Source: Lachnoclostridium phytofermentans ISDg
Lineage (GTDB): Bacteria > Bacillota > Clostridia > Lachnospirales > Lachnospiraceae
DNA: 64,000 bases
Direction: 5' to 3'
Assembly: GCF_000018685.1 (NCBI RefSeq)
Contig: NC_010001.1
Location: 80,001 to 144,000 of the forward strand
Below the pieces are notes generated by a model, which ran no database searches, had not been told where the DNA came from, and saw only the letters and a program-made list of their open reading frames with translations. This document shows positions 46,034 to 55,067 of this stretch, piece after piece (position 1 is the first letter of the stretch; every line of letters starts with the position of its first letter). Made by a program: the position numbers and the translations under genes.

Positions 46034-46337
46034 AGAGCTATCTTTGATAAAGAACATTTCAACCACTGAATCAATGGGAAAGTCTTAAGCTTAAGTCATA
46101 CAGGCAAGTAAGACACGCTTTCTTAAAAATCAAGAAATTGATTATTGAAAAAAATTAAAACAAGAGAGGTTTATTTTGTAGCATCACTTGTTAAGAATAA
46201 AGAAAACGGTAATTGCAGGTAGCACAAGAGTCAAACCTTACATTTGTATAACAGGGATGTTGTTAAGCAAGATAAGGGGGATATTAGTGGAGTGAAAAGG
46301 AAGAAAAAGAATGGGATATAGGAAAGGAGAAATAGGG

Positions 46338-47729
46338 ATGGAACTTGTACAAGTAAGAGAACTGTTTCGTAATAAGGAACAATATCTAGGAAAGAAAATA
46401 ACAGTCGGTGGCTGGGTACGTAGTGTCAGAGACACAAAGACCTTTGGCTTTATCGTAATGAGCGATGGTACTTTTTTTGAAACATTACAGATTGTTTATA
46501 CTGACAAGCTAAGCAATTTTGCAGAAATCTCTAAATTCAATGTAGGTTCTGCAGTTGTTGTAACCGGTACGCTTGTTGCTACTCCAGATGCAAAACAGCC
46601 ATTTGAGATTCAAGCAGAGGAGGTACTTTTAGAGGGAGCTTCTACTTCTGATTACCCACTTCAAAAGAAAAGACACTCCTTAGAATTTTTAAGAGCAATG
46701 ACACATCTTCGCCCAAGAACAAATACTTTCCAAGCGGTATTTCGTGTTCGTTCTTTAGTTGCTTATGCAATTCATAAGTTTTTCCAAGAGAGAGATTTCG
46801 TTTATGTTCATACACCATTAATTACTGGAAGTGATTGCGAGGGTGCTGGAGAGATGTTCCAGGTAACTACTCTTGATTTAAACAACATTCCAAAGACAAA
46901 AGAGGGTCAGGTCGATTTTGACCAAGATTTCTTTAATAAGCCAACCAACTTAACAGTTAGTGGACAGTTAAATGGCGAGACTTATGCGATGGCATTTAAA
47001 AACATCTATACCTTCGGACCAACCTTCCGTGCAGAAAATTCGAATACCACAAGACATGCTGCAGAATTCTGGATGATTGAGCCAGAAATTGCTTTTGCTG
47101 ACTTAAAGGATGATATGATTTTAGCAGAGTCTATGCTTAAATATGTAATTAAGTATGTATTAGAGCATGCACCAGAAGAGATGGAGTTCTTTAACTCATT
47201 TGTAGATCAAGGTTTACTTGAGAGATTACAGCATGTTGCTAACTCAGATTTTGGTCATGTAACATATACTGAGGCAATTGAAATCTTAGAGAAGAATAAC
47301 GATAAGTTTGAGTACAAGGTTTCCTGGGGATGTGACTTACAAACAGAGCATGAGCGCTTTTTAACAGAGCAGATATTTAAAAAGCCTGTTTTCGTTACTG
47401 ATTATCCAAAGGAAATCAAAGCATTTTATATGAAGTTAAACGAAGATAATAAAACGGTTGCAGCGATGGATCTTTTAGTTCCTGGCATCGGTGAAATTAT
47501 CGGCGGAAGTCAGAGAGAGGATGATTATGACAAGTTAGTCGCAAAGATGAAGGAAAGCGACTTAAACGAAGAAGATTATGATTTCTATCTCGACCTAAGA
47601 AAATATGGTTCTGCAAGACACGCAGGATTCGGTCTTGGTTTTGAGCGTTGCGTAATGTATCTTACAGGTATGGGTAACATCCGTGATGTTATTCCATTCC
47701 CAAGAACAGTTAATAACTGCGATTTATAA
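46338..47729 (+). CDS. asnS: Asparaginyl-tRNA synthetase
   Basis: This 463-residue class IIb synthetase charges tRNA-Asn. It has an N-terminal OB-fold anticodon-binding domain (VGGWVRSVRD near 20, GFIVMSDGT near 35), class II motif 2 (FRAENSNTTRHAAEFWMIEP near 228) and motif 3 (GFGLGFERCVMYLTG near 437). The start at 46338 gives the standard length and has AAAGGAGAA 8 bp upstream; an earlier ATG at 46311 has no good signal. It is monocistronic with a strong terminator. The tRNA-Asn gene at 1292 is an example of its substrate. Confidence 0.95.
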   Translation: MELVQVRELFRNKEQYLGKKITVGGWVRSVRDTKTFGFIVMSDGTFFETLQIVYTDKLSNFAEISKFNVGSAVVVTGTLVATPDAKQPFEIQAEEVLLEGASTSDYPLQKKRHSLEFLRAMTHLRPRTNTFQAVFRVRSLVAYAIHKFFQERDFVYVHTPLITGSDCEGAGEMFQVTTLDLNNIPKTKEGQVDFDQDFFNKPTNLTVSGQLNGETYAMAFKNIYTFGPTFRAENSNTTRHAAEFWMIEPEIAFADLKDDMILAESMLKYVIKYVLEHAPEEMEFFNSFVDQGLLERLQHVANSDFGHVTYTEAIEILEKNNDKFEYKVSWGCDLQTEHERFLTEQIFKKPVFVTDYPKEIKAFYMKLNEDNKTVAAMDLLVPGIGEIIGGSQREDDYDKLVAKMKESDLNEEDYDFYLDLRKYGSARHAGFGLGFERCVMYLTGMGNIRDVIPFPRTVNNCDL

Positions 47730-47850
47730 AAAATTGTAGCACCTCCACTTGCAGAGGTGGTATGTATGTTAATATCCTACAGAAGCTCTTAATTTCAGGT
47801 AAGATTTTTTGAGATTTAATGTAACTATTAGCATATGTAAAATCTAAAAG

Positions 47851-47886
47851 TCCCTCTCGAAGACCTTTGATCGAGAGGGATTTTTT
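47851..47886. terminator. Bidirectional terminator between asnS and queT
   Basis: TCCCTCTCGA pairs perfectly with TCGAGAGGGA around a 10-nt loop, followed by TTTTTTC on the plus strand and CTTTTAG on the minus strand. Confidence 0.9.
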
Positions 47887-47889
47887 CTA

Positions 47890-48408
47890 TTATACAATGT
47901 CATATTTATCTTTAGATTTTGCAAAACCAGGAATATAAAAAATCTTTTTATATGGTTTTAAGCAATATAATAATATAATACCTATAATTCCACAAGAGAT
48001 TACTTCACCAATACCAACGGTTAACATCATGAAAGGGATGGACATAGCTTCGCCATAAGCAAAACGTAAAACCCAAGGAATGATTACTGTGTTAGCAACG
48101 ATTGGTGGAATAGGAACAAGGAACTTATATCTTCGTAAGGAGTAAGAACCAATTGCACCTAGTAAGGTGGCAAGAGTTCCGAAGACAATATCAAGCATAT
48201 CGCATCCTGCAATAACATTACCAAGCAAACATCCAATCGCAACTCCCGGAATTGCCGCTGGAGTAAAGAAAGGAAGGATAGTCAAGGCTTCTGCAAAACG
48301 CACTTGAATATAAGAAACGCTGATTGGTTGAAATAGGACAACCAGCACAACATAAATGGCCGCAATCATCGCAGAATGCAGCAAGAAATAAAGAGTTTTA
48401 TCTTTCAT
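47890..48408 (-). CDS. queT: QueT-family queuosine precursor transporter
   Basis: The 172-residue membrane protein has five to six helices and the QueT-family features QVRFAEALTILPFFTPAAIP near 36-55 and GCLLGN near 59. It is the substrate-binding subunit of an ECF-type transporter for a queuosine precursor such as preQ1. ATG 48408 is supported by AAAGGAG 8 bp upstream; the longer frame to 48456 would start inside the riboswitch. The leader folds like a preQ1-I riboswitch, matching the function. Confidence 0.9.
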   Translation of the reverse strand: MKDKTLYFLLHSAMIAAIYVVLVVLFQPISVSYIQVRFAEALTILPFFTPAAIPGVAIGCLLGNVIAGCDMLDIVFGTLATLLGAIGSYSLRRYKFLVPIPPIVANTVIIPWVLRFAYGEAMSIPFMMLTVGIGEVISCGIIGIILLYCLKPYKKIFYIPGFAKSKDKYDIV

Positions 48409-48414
48409 AATAGT

Positions 48415-48457
48415 CTCCTTTAGTTTTGTTTTACGTGTGGAAGGTCCCGAACACACG
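48415..48457 (-). promoter_or_regulatory. preQ1-I-like riboswitch upstream of queT
   Basis: On the minus strand CGTGTG pairs with CACACG around the 12-nt loop TTCGGGACCTTC, and an A-rich tail (TAAAACAAAACTAAAGGAG) leads into the Shine-Dalgarno. This is the form of the small preQ1-I aptamer, whose tail pairs back into the loop as a pseudoknot and can hide the ribosome-binding site. The downstream queT gene supports the call, although the loop sequence was judged from memory. Confidence 0.7.
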
Positions 48458-48753
48458 GTTTAATTGCCCTATAGACCTTGTTTTTATGGGCATTTGCGAC
48501 GTTATTAGTATAACAGGAAAATGAGGGATGTCAAGCGTTACTGAATATGTACGCAGAAGGAAACTTACTGTGTTAGCCGAAATGCTGGTTGCAGGAGATA
48601 TTAATGTTTGTTTACTCTACTCCTTCTTTTTCAGATGCAACCAGATAAAAAGAAATAAAAATAAAATTACTTAAAAAGTCCTCCATGGGAAGGATAAAGG
48701 CTGATAAAAATCAGGTAATAGGGATTACTCAGTAAAAATATGGTAACCAATAC

Positions 48754-48782
48754 TTTACAAAAAGAAAGGCTACTGCTATAAT
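48754..48782 (+). promoter_or_regulatory. Promoter of the putative antisense antitoxin RNA
   Basis: TTTACA at 48754-48759 and TATAAT at 48777-48782 with 17-bp spacing, reading towards the 3' end of the minus-strand toxin gene. The start would be near 48789. Confidence 0.7.
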
Positions 48783-48788
48783 ATAGGT

Positions 48789-48882
48789 AACAGGAAACAT
48801 AGGATTAAAACCTATGATTGCCCTAATCGGTTAAGAAATGATTATCCTAAACTTTCTCAGGGGTCAGGATAATCATTTTTTG
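48789..48882 (+). ncRNA. Putative antisense antitoxin RNA
   Basis: Starting from the promoter at 48754, an RNA of about 95 nt would contain a CATAGG/CCTATG hairpin (48798-48816) and end at the terminator GATTATCCT/AGGATAATC (48840-48874) followed by TTTTTT. It overlaps the 3' end of the toxin mRNA on the opposite strand, including its last codon and stop. This is the arrangement of the txpA/ratA type I systems. Confidence 0.6.
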
Positions 48883-48977
48883 TTGTTCATTTTTATCAAA
48901 TGAACAACAAGAGTGATTAATGCTATAACAAATGTAGCAAATGCTATCATTAAAGATAAAGCTTCTGCAACTGTCAT
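48873..48977 (-). CDS. Small hydrophobic type I toxin (holin-like family)
   Basis: The 34-residue peptide starts MTVAEALSLMIAFATFVIAL and ends in a basic KMNNKK tail, with one membrane helix. This is the pattern of the putative holin-like toxin family (TxpA/BsrG-like), whose overproduction damages the membrane. AAAGGAGA lies about 9 bp upstream of the ATG, and a second AGGAGGAGG stands further up the leader. Its stop codon overlaps the terminator stem of a converging antisense RNA. It is too short for ordinary gene calling. Small size and composition leave some uncertainty. Confidence 0.75.
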   Translation of the reverse strand: MTVAEALSLMIAFATFVIALITLVVHLIKMNNKK

Positions 48978-49388
48978 AAGGCTCACTCTCCTTTCTATGT
49001 AATCTAGTCAAGGTAAGTTCACCTCCTCCTATAAAAATAAGAGGGCAAGCACTCGTAATTATCCTATGTCAATAAAATTGACGTTTTCCTGTTACCATAA
49101 GAGCATTTTAGCATAGGAAATGGGAAAAGTCGACAAGAGTTGGAATAAAATGGTTCATTTGTTTTAAAGCCACATTTGAATTAAGCCTACAATTGCTTCT
49201 TAACAAGGTAGAGAGTATACTTAAAGATTATAACCGTTAAATATAGTATTTATAGTTTGCCTTTCTAATGAAAAAAGCTAATACATAACAAACTCCACGT
49301 TAAGTAGACAAATTGGAACACACCGTTTGTATTGGAATTCTAATATATGTTGTAATATTTACCTAATAATAAAAGGAGGGAATATTAT

Positions 49389-49880
49389 ATGGATACAGAA
49401 AAGATTGGAAAATTTATAGCTGACCGCAGAAAAGTAAGAGGTCTTACACAGCAACAGCTTGCCGATGATTTAGGATTAACGAATAAGGCAATATCAAAAT
49501 GGGAAACAGGGCAGGGAATGCCAGATATTACGACTTTACCGATACTTGCTGAAATGCTGGGTATAACGGTGAATGAGCTTTTAAAAGGAGAGTTGAATCA
49601 AAGTATTGATAAGAAAGAAAATGGGATAGAGACCAATTATAGCGTACACAAAAGCGTTTATTGGTTTAAAGCCATGGCTTGCCTATCAATATTCATTGCA
49701 CTTATGGGTAATATCGTCCCATTATTTATGCTCAGGGAAACATCAACGATAGCAGCGTTCTTGTTTGGTTGTTGGTTTGAAGTATGTAGTTTAGCAGTGT
49801 TCGTGGTATTTTATTTAAGAATGAAAGGTGAGATAGAGTTTAATAGTAAGACCTCAGTTTTAAAGATGAATTCATTGTAA
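49389..49880 (+). pseudogene. XRE regulator with membrane domain, N-terminal part of a frameshifted gene
   Basis: The 163-residue frame has an N-terminal helix-turn-helix (residues 6-62, LTQQQLADDLGLTNKAISKW) and two membrane helices (about 92-112 and 118-140). XRE proteins of this type usually have several C-terminal membrane helices. The frame ends in KTSVLKMNSL, which reads like out-of-frame sequence, and the neighbouring frame continues directly with FKDEF and the membrane segment of 49895-50083. A one-base change near 49855-49865 would join them. AAAGGAGGG precedes the ATG. The regulator half could still work. Confidence 0.65.
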
Positions 49881-49894
49881 TCAGAAACCAATTT

Positions 49895-50083
49895 ATGAAG
49901 TATGAACTTTGGTTGTGGTTGCTTGCACCATCTGCTTTACTTGTGACTATGGTATTTAAAGCGTTATCCTGGAACAATCTTGTTATGCATATATTAGTAA
50001 CAATTGCTATCACCATAATTGTTGGATTACAATTATTTTTTAGAATTATGAATACCGCAAAAGTAACAACGAAAGTAAAATGA
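49895..50083 (+). pseudogene. C-terminal membrane segment of the frameshifted XRE protein
   Basis: Sixty-two residues with two membrane helices (about 7-25 and 31-50). No ribosome-binding site precedes the ATG. Its frame is open upstream to before 49860, overlapping the end of the XRE frame, as expected for the second half of a single frameshifted gene. Confidence 0.6.
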
Positions 50084-50232
50084 TAGAAGCAGGTAATCTA
50101 AAAATGTATCTTTGAATACAAATAGATTATTAGATAACTTTAAAGATAATAGTATAGAGTCCAATAATAATATAGAGTCATATAATAATCAGATTCAGAA
50201 AATAGAATGTTATATTTTATGACTCTATTTAT

Positions 50233-51072
50233 TTAAAGCGCTTGTGGTTCGTCCTCGATTTCAACCAATATTAACGTAACATAATCGTCTCTATCTCTTG
50301 TACCTATTTCAAATATAAGATAATCCTCATAAGCATTTTCTCCAAGTTTTATCTTGTGTTCCTTTGCGTACTGCATAATCTTTGTATACATTTCACTGAT
50401 ATTACGATAACTTCCTTTATAATAAACCTGAAGATACCACCCCTCTTTTCGCACCAGGGTGTTATTTTTTTTATCAGCATTGTTAGATTTCGTATACAGA
50501 TAAGAAAAGCTGTCGAATCTTTTTTCGCGGATATTATCAATGGTAAGTGATGCTCCCAGAAAATCAATCATACTTGCATTACTATTATTTCGGAATGCAA
50601 TCAGTTCTGTTAAAAAATTTGAATAAGAATTGTCATTGCTGTTATCCATTAAGGTACTGCATAGAGCTTTCATGCTTTTATGATAAGCTGGCTCAATAAT
50701 ATTGTATTCTACGGATAAGGCGTTTTTGGTTAAATCCTTAAGAGCATCGATCTCACGTTTGGTGTTTTTTAATTTAATAATTTCCTTAGCCGCTTCATTT
50801 GATTTTTGTTCTAGTAATTCTATCAATTTCGCAGGATTTCTTTCATCCATGTACTGTTTAATTTCTTTTAATGGCATTCCCAACATTTTTAGCGCAGAGA
50901 TAATAGAAAAAGTATCGAATTGGCGGAAGGAGTAATAACGGTAGCCATTTTCTTTTATGATTTCAGGTTGAAAAAGCTTTATCTGATCATAATGAAATAA
51001 AATGTGTTTTGGAATTCCACAGATTTTTGCAAATTCTCCTGTTGTTAAGTATTCATTTTTATTTTCAGACAT
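50233..51072 (-). CDS. MerR-family transcriptional regulator
   Basis: The 279-residue regulator has an N-terminal MerR winged helix (YLTTGEFAKICGIPKHILFH at 8-27, then YRYYSFRQF), a long coiled coil (about 80-125) and a C-terminal domain of about 150 residues with the look of a GyrI-like effector-binding domain, as in the BmrR group that binds drugs. The divergent heterodimeric ABC exporter genes start beyond a 350-bp gap that contains a promoter of MerR architecture (51316-51346), so it is the likely activator of the exporter. GAGGTAATTT precedes the ATG. Confidence 0.88.
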   Translation of the reverse strand: MSENKNEYLTTGEFAKICGIPKHILFHYDQIKLFQPEIIKENGYRYYSFRQFDTFSIISALKMLGMPLKEIKQYMDERNPAKLIELLEQKSNEAAKEIIKLKNTKREIDALKDLTKNALSVEYNIIEPAYHKSMKALCSTLMDNSNDNSYSNFLTELIAFRNNSNASMIDFLGASLTIDNIREKRFDSFSYLYTKSNNADKKNNTLVRKEGWYLQVYYKGSYRNISEMYTKIMQYAKEHKIKLGENAYEDYLIFEIGTRDRDDYVTLILVEIEDEPQAL

Positions 51073-51315
51073 AAATTACCTCAGTTCTTTGCTGCTTTTT
51101 CATTTTTCATATTTGCGGTAGCAGCACAGACACAAACCAGATTTTTGAAACTTTGATGCATATATTTCATCTTAGTTAGCAAATGTTTAAAAAACAGGAA
51201 ATATCAAACAATAATGCTAGGTTATCAAATTTGGAAAGTTTAAATTTCCTGTTTCACAATCCTTTTTTAAATTTAATGCACCTTAGTAAGGGATTTTTAT
51301 TGTACGGTTTTCTTC

Positions 51316-51346
51316 TTGACTATAAGACGACCTTATAGTTTATAAT
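51316..51346 (+). promoter_or_regulatory. MerR-type promoter of the ABC exporter operon
   Basis: TTGACT (51316-51321) and TATAAT (51341-51346) are separated by 19 bp, two more than optimal, and the spacer holds the perfect dyad ACTATAAG-acgac-CTTATAGT (51319-51326 and 51332-51339). This is the classic layout of promoters that MerR proteins activate by untwisting. A second outer dyad, TTGACTAT/ATAGTCAA, spans 51316-51352. Confidence 0.85.
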
Positions 51347-51423
51347 AGTCAAACGGCCCGATCCTGTCAAGGAACGTGGCAAAAATTAAGTATTTATTTA
51401 GTAAAGCTAGAAGGAGTTATGTT

Positions 51424-53151
51424 ATGAAATTAATGTTAAAATATTTGAAAAGATATCCGAAACTAATTCTTTTAAACATCTTAGGAATCTTTAGTTTCGT
51501 AGCGGTACAGCTCGGTATTCCCACAGTCATGGCATGGATGATTGATAACGGTATTGGTAACAGTGACATTGCCTATATCAAGAAAATGGGGGGTATCATG
51601 CTAATCGTCTGTGTTCTTGGAGGTGCAGGAACTATTTTACTTACTTACGCCTCATCAAGGATTTCAACTAATATGATTCGTGACATCAGAAATGATGTTT
51701 TTATCCAGTCACAGAATTTCTCCCACACAGAATATAATAAATTTGGTGTATCTTCCATGATTACAAGAACAACCAATGATGCATTTCAGTTAATGCTATT
51801 CTCCAATATGCTGTTTCGAACTGCACTTTTGGCACCGGTAATGATTTTCATTAGTGTTTTCATGACAATCAAAACTAGTGTTAGTCTCTCTCTGGTTATC
51901 GGAGGTAGTTTTCCATTTATAGTAGCTGGCGTTATTATCATTGCCAAATTAACCAATCCACTTTCCAAGAAGCAACAAAAAGGTATGGATCAGTTGAATC
52001 GTATTTCAAGAGAAAATTTAACAGGAGTTCGTGTAATCAGAGCCTTTCGCAAAAGTGAATATGAATCAGAACGTTTTGCAGAAACGAATGATAACTATGC
52101 TTCTAATTCAAAGAAATTATTTAAAATTATGTCATTTACACAGCCAGCCTTTTTCTTCTTATTGCATCTTGCAATGATGGCGGTGTTTTGGATATCAAGT
52201 TTAATGATTGATAAAGGGACCCTACAGGTTGGACAGTTAGTTGCATTCTTAGAGTATCAATTTCATGCAATGTTCTCTATTATGTTATTTTCTATGGTAT
52301 TCGTAATGTATCCGAGAGCGCAGGTATCCGCAAACCGCATTCAGGAATTGTTAGATGAAGAACCATTGGTGAAGACCCCTACTAATGGCATTACAGCTGA
52401 AAATAAAGGTGTCGTAGAATTTGATCATGTTACGTTCCAATATCCGGATGGCGAGCTCCCGGTTATAAAAGACGTATCCTTTACAGCAAACAAAGGGGAA
52501 ACAGTAGCATTTATCGGTAGTACAGGTAGCGGAAAGAGTACATTAATTAATTTAATTCCAAGATTTTATGATGTAACAAGCGGTTCTATCAAAATTGATG
52601 GAGTGGATACACAAAATTATGACTTAAAGGCACTCCGCCAAAAAATCGGCTTTATCCCTCAAAAAGCATTTTTATTTAAAGGAACCATAGAAGATAATCT
52701 TAGATTCGGTAATCCAAACGCTACACCTGAAGAAATCAATCATGCCATCGAAGTAGCTCAGGCAAAGGAATTTATTGAGAATAAGCCGAAAAAATTACAG
52801 GAATATATAAGTGAAGGTGCTAAGAATGTATCGGGAGGTCAAAAACAGCGAATTTCGATTGCAAGAGCATTGGTAAGAAAACCTGAAATCTATATTTTTG
52901 ATGACAGCTTTTCTGCGCTTGACTATAAAACAGATGCAACCTTACGAGCTGCACTTAAGAAAGAAACAAAAGAATCCATTGTATTTATTGTTGCACAAAG
53001 AATTAGTACAATCATGAATGCGGACAAAATAATAGTACTAAATGAGGGCGAAGTGGTCGGCATGGGAACTCATAAAGAACTATTAAAGTCATGCAATATA
53101 TATTATGAGATTGCGGATTCACAATTAACAAAGGAGGAACTAGAGCGATGA
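51424..53151 (+). CDS. Heterodimeric ABC exporter subunit A (degenerate ATP site)
   Basis: The 575-residue half-transporter has six membrane helices (about 15-300) and a nucleotide-binding domain with Walker A GSTGSGKST near 371, signature VSGGQKQR near 471 and Walker B IYIFDDSFSALD. The catalytic glutamate of the usual DEAT is replaced by Asp in FDDSF, as is typical for one partner of heterodimeric exporters such as BmrCD or TM287/288. ATG 51424 is chosen because AAGGAG lies 7 bp upstream; the GTG at 51376 has no such signal. Drug or peptide export under MerR control is likely. Confidence 0.93.
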   Translation: MKLMLKYLKRYPKLILLNILGIFSFVAVQLGIPTVMAWMIDNGIGNSDIAYIKKMGGIMLIVCVLGGAGTILLTYASSRISTNMIRDIRNDVFIQSQNFSHTEYNKFGVSSMITRTTNDAFQLMLFSNMLFRTALLAPVMIFISVFMTIKTSVSLSLVIGGSFPFIVAGVIIIAKLTNPLSKKQQKGMDQLNRISRENLTGVRVIRAFRKSEYESERFAETNDNYASNSKKLFKIMSFTQPAFFFLLHLAMMAVFWISSLMIDKGTLQVGQLVAFLEYQFHAMFSIMLFSMVFVMYPRAQVSANRIQELLDEEPLVKTPTNGITAENKGVVEFDHVTFQYPDGELPVIKDVSFTANKGETVAFIGSTGSGKSTLINLIPRFYDVTSGSIKIDGVDTQNYDLKALRQKIGFIPQKAFLFKGTIEDNLRFGNPNATPEEINHAIEVAQAKEFIENKPKKLQEYISEGAKNVSGGQKQRISIARALVRKPEIYIFDDSFSALDYKTDATLRAALKKETKESIVFIVAQRISTIMNADKIIVLNEGEVVGMGTHKELLKSCNIYYEIADSQLTKEELER

Positions 53152-54902
53152 AAAAATTATATCCATATATAAAGCCATACTTGAAATTTTTTATAGTTGC
53201 TATTCTCCTTACGATTGGATACGCTGGCTTCTTATCAGCTGCACCGATGGTGGAAGGTTTTATTACAACTAGGCTAAAAGATGATGTTGTAAATATCGCG
53301 AACAAAGTCCCTGGAGCAGCCATCAGCTTTTCTTATATTATAAAGATCTTAAAGCTGTTACTTGTGATTTATATCGGAAATGTACTTTGCAGCTATGGTT
53401 CACAATATTTTTTAACAACCGGTATACAAAATACAATGCGTGATTTAAGAAATGATGTGCAAAGAAAGATTGCAAAGCTGCCAATCAGCTATTTTGATAA
53501 GCGTACAGTTGGAGATATTCTCAGTATCATATCAAATGATATCGATACCATGTCAAATGCCCTACAGCAGAGTTTATCAAGGATACTGAGTGCTTTTTTA
53601 TCCATTACTCTTGCAATTATACTAATGTTTTATATTAATCCGATTATGGGTGCGGTTGCAGTTTTATTGATACCGGGAAGTGCTTTTATTATGAAATTTA
53701 TTATGAAGCGTTCTTCCGTTATGTTCAAGAAACAGCAGGTTGCACTTGGTAACTTAAATGGTTACATTCAAGAAAGATATACCGGTTTAACAGAGATTAA
53801 ACTATATGGAAAGCAAGAGGACTCGATAGAACAGTTTAAAGAGATTAATAACAATCTTTGTGAAAATGGATTTAGGGCACAGTTTATATCCGGGCTGATG
53901 TCACCGTTAATTTCGTTTCTAACCTATATAGCGATTGTTGCCGTTACCATATTAGGTGCGACATTTACAATTACAGGTGCGATCACGGTCGGACAGCTTC
54001 AGGCATTTATTCGTTATATGTGGCAGTTAAATGAGCCGCTCGAGCAAGTAACACAATTGTCCTCCGCTATTCAATCTGCGATGGCAGCATCAGCAAGAGT
54101 ATTTGAATTCCTTTCAGAGACAGAAGAAGTACCAGAGGCAGAAAATCCAGTTAAAATTAACGACTTGAAAGGAAATGTTACCTTTGAGAATGTATCTTTT
54201 GGTTACAACAAAGATAAAATGCTGATTGAGCATCTCAATGTTAACGTGAAAAGCGGTCAAATGGTAGCAATTGTCGGTCCGACCGGCGCTGGAAAGACGA
54301 CGCTTATCAACCTCTTAATGCGTTTTTATGATGTAAATAATGGTGCAATCAAAGTTGATGGTGTGAATATTAAGGATATGAAGCGAGACGATCTACGTTC
54401 TATCTTTGGTATGGTGTTACAGGATACCTGGTTATTTAATGGAACGATTGCCGATAATATAAAATACGGAAAAGAAGACGCGACGCGGCAAGAGATTGAA
54501 AATGCTGCAAAAACTGCAAATGTAAATCACTTTATCAAAACACAACCGGATGGCTACAATATGATATTAAATGAAGAATCTTCTAACGTATCAGTTGGTG
54601 AGAAACAGCTTTTAACAATAGCGAGAGCATTCTTGGCAGACCCTGCTATCTTAATTCTTGATGAAGCAACAAGTTCGGTGGATACCAGACTAGAGTTAAT
54701 GCTTCAGACAGCTATGAAGAATATTATGAAGGATAGAACAAGCTTTGTTATAGCTCACCGCCTTTCAACCATTCGAAATGCGGATTTAATACTTGTTATG
54801 AAGAGTGGAACGATTATCGAGCAAGGAACTCATGATGAATTAATGAAGAAAAAAGGGTTTTATGAAAAACTTTATATGAGTCAGTTCCAGAATCAAGCTT
54901 AA
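53148..54902 (+). CDS. Heterodimeric ABC exporter subunit B (canonical ATP site)
   Basis: The 584-residue partner overlaps the first gene by 4 bp (ATGA), with AAAGGAGG upstream. It has six membrane helices (about 15-310) and a nucleotide-binding domain with Walker A GPTGAGKTT near 380, Walker B ILILDEATSSVDTR with the catalytic glutamate present, and an H-loop in IAHRLST. Its signature is the variant VSVGEKQ in place of LSGGQ. Together the subunits have one canonical and one degenerate ATP site, the arrangement seen in asymmetric multidrug exporters. Confidence 0.93.
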   Translation: MKKLYPYIKPYLKFFIVAILLTIGYAGFLSAAPMVEGFITTRLKDDVVNIANKVPGAAISFSYIIKILKLLLVIYIGNVLCSYGSQYFLTTGIQNTMRDLRNDVQRKIAKLPISYFDKRTVGDILSIISNDIDTMSNALQQSLSRILSAFLSITLAIILMFYINPIMGAVAVLLIPGSAFIMKFIMKRSSVMFKKQQVALGNLNGYIQERYTGLTEIKLYGKQEDSIEQFKEINNNLCENGFRAQFISGLMSPLISFLTYIAIVAVTILGATFTITGAITVGQLQAFIRYMWQLNEPLEQVTQLSSAIQSAMAASARVFEFLSETEEVPEAENPVKINDLKGNVTFENVSFGYNKDKMLIEHLNVNVKSGQMVAIVGPTGAGKTTLINLLMRFYDVNNGAIKVDGVNIKDMKRDDLRSIFGMVLQDTWLFNGTIADNIKYGKEDATRQEIENAAKTANVNHFIKTQPDGYNMILNEESSNVSVGEKQLLTIARAFLADPAILILDEATSSVDTRLELMLQTAMKNIMKDRTSFVIAHRLSTIRNADLILVMKSGTIIEQGTHDELMKKKGFYEKLYMSQFQNQA

Positions 54903-55005
54903 AAAAATATTTATAGTAATAGTAATAGCAATAGTAATAACTTTCCTGTTTTAAATCCCCTTTTATAGAGTTTTGTACTAAGAATTAGGATAAAGAATAA
55001 GTAAT

Positions 55006-55052
55006 CAAAAAGGTAGGTTGGCTATCAAAATAATAAGCCAATCTACCTTTTT
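55006..55052. terminator. Bidirectional terminator between the exporter and the HD-GYP gene
   Basis: AAAAAGGTAGGTTGGCT pairs with AGCCAATCTACCTTTTT (one G-U pair) around a 13-nt loop; both strands carry T-runs. Confidence 0.85.
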
Positions 55053-55067
55053 GAATATTAACCCATT

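Noticed and set aside
45990..46337. T-box leader for asnS
   Set aside because: The 300-nt leader tempted this call, but the conserved T-box sequence and the antiterminator/terminator pair are not present.
54903..54950. AGTAAT-rich short repeats after the exporter
   Set aside because: Low-complexity AT-rich sequence of about 30 bp; no clear unit or function.
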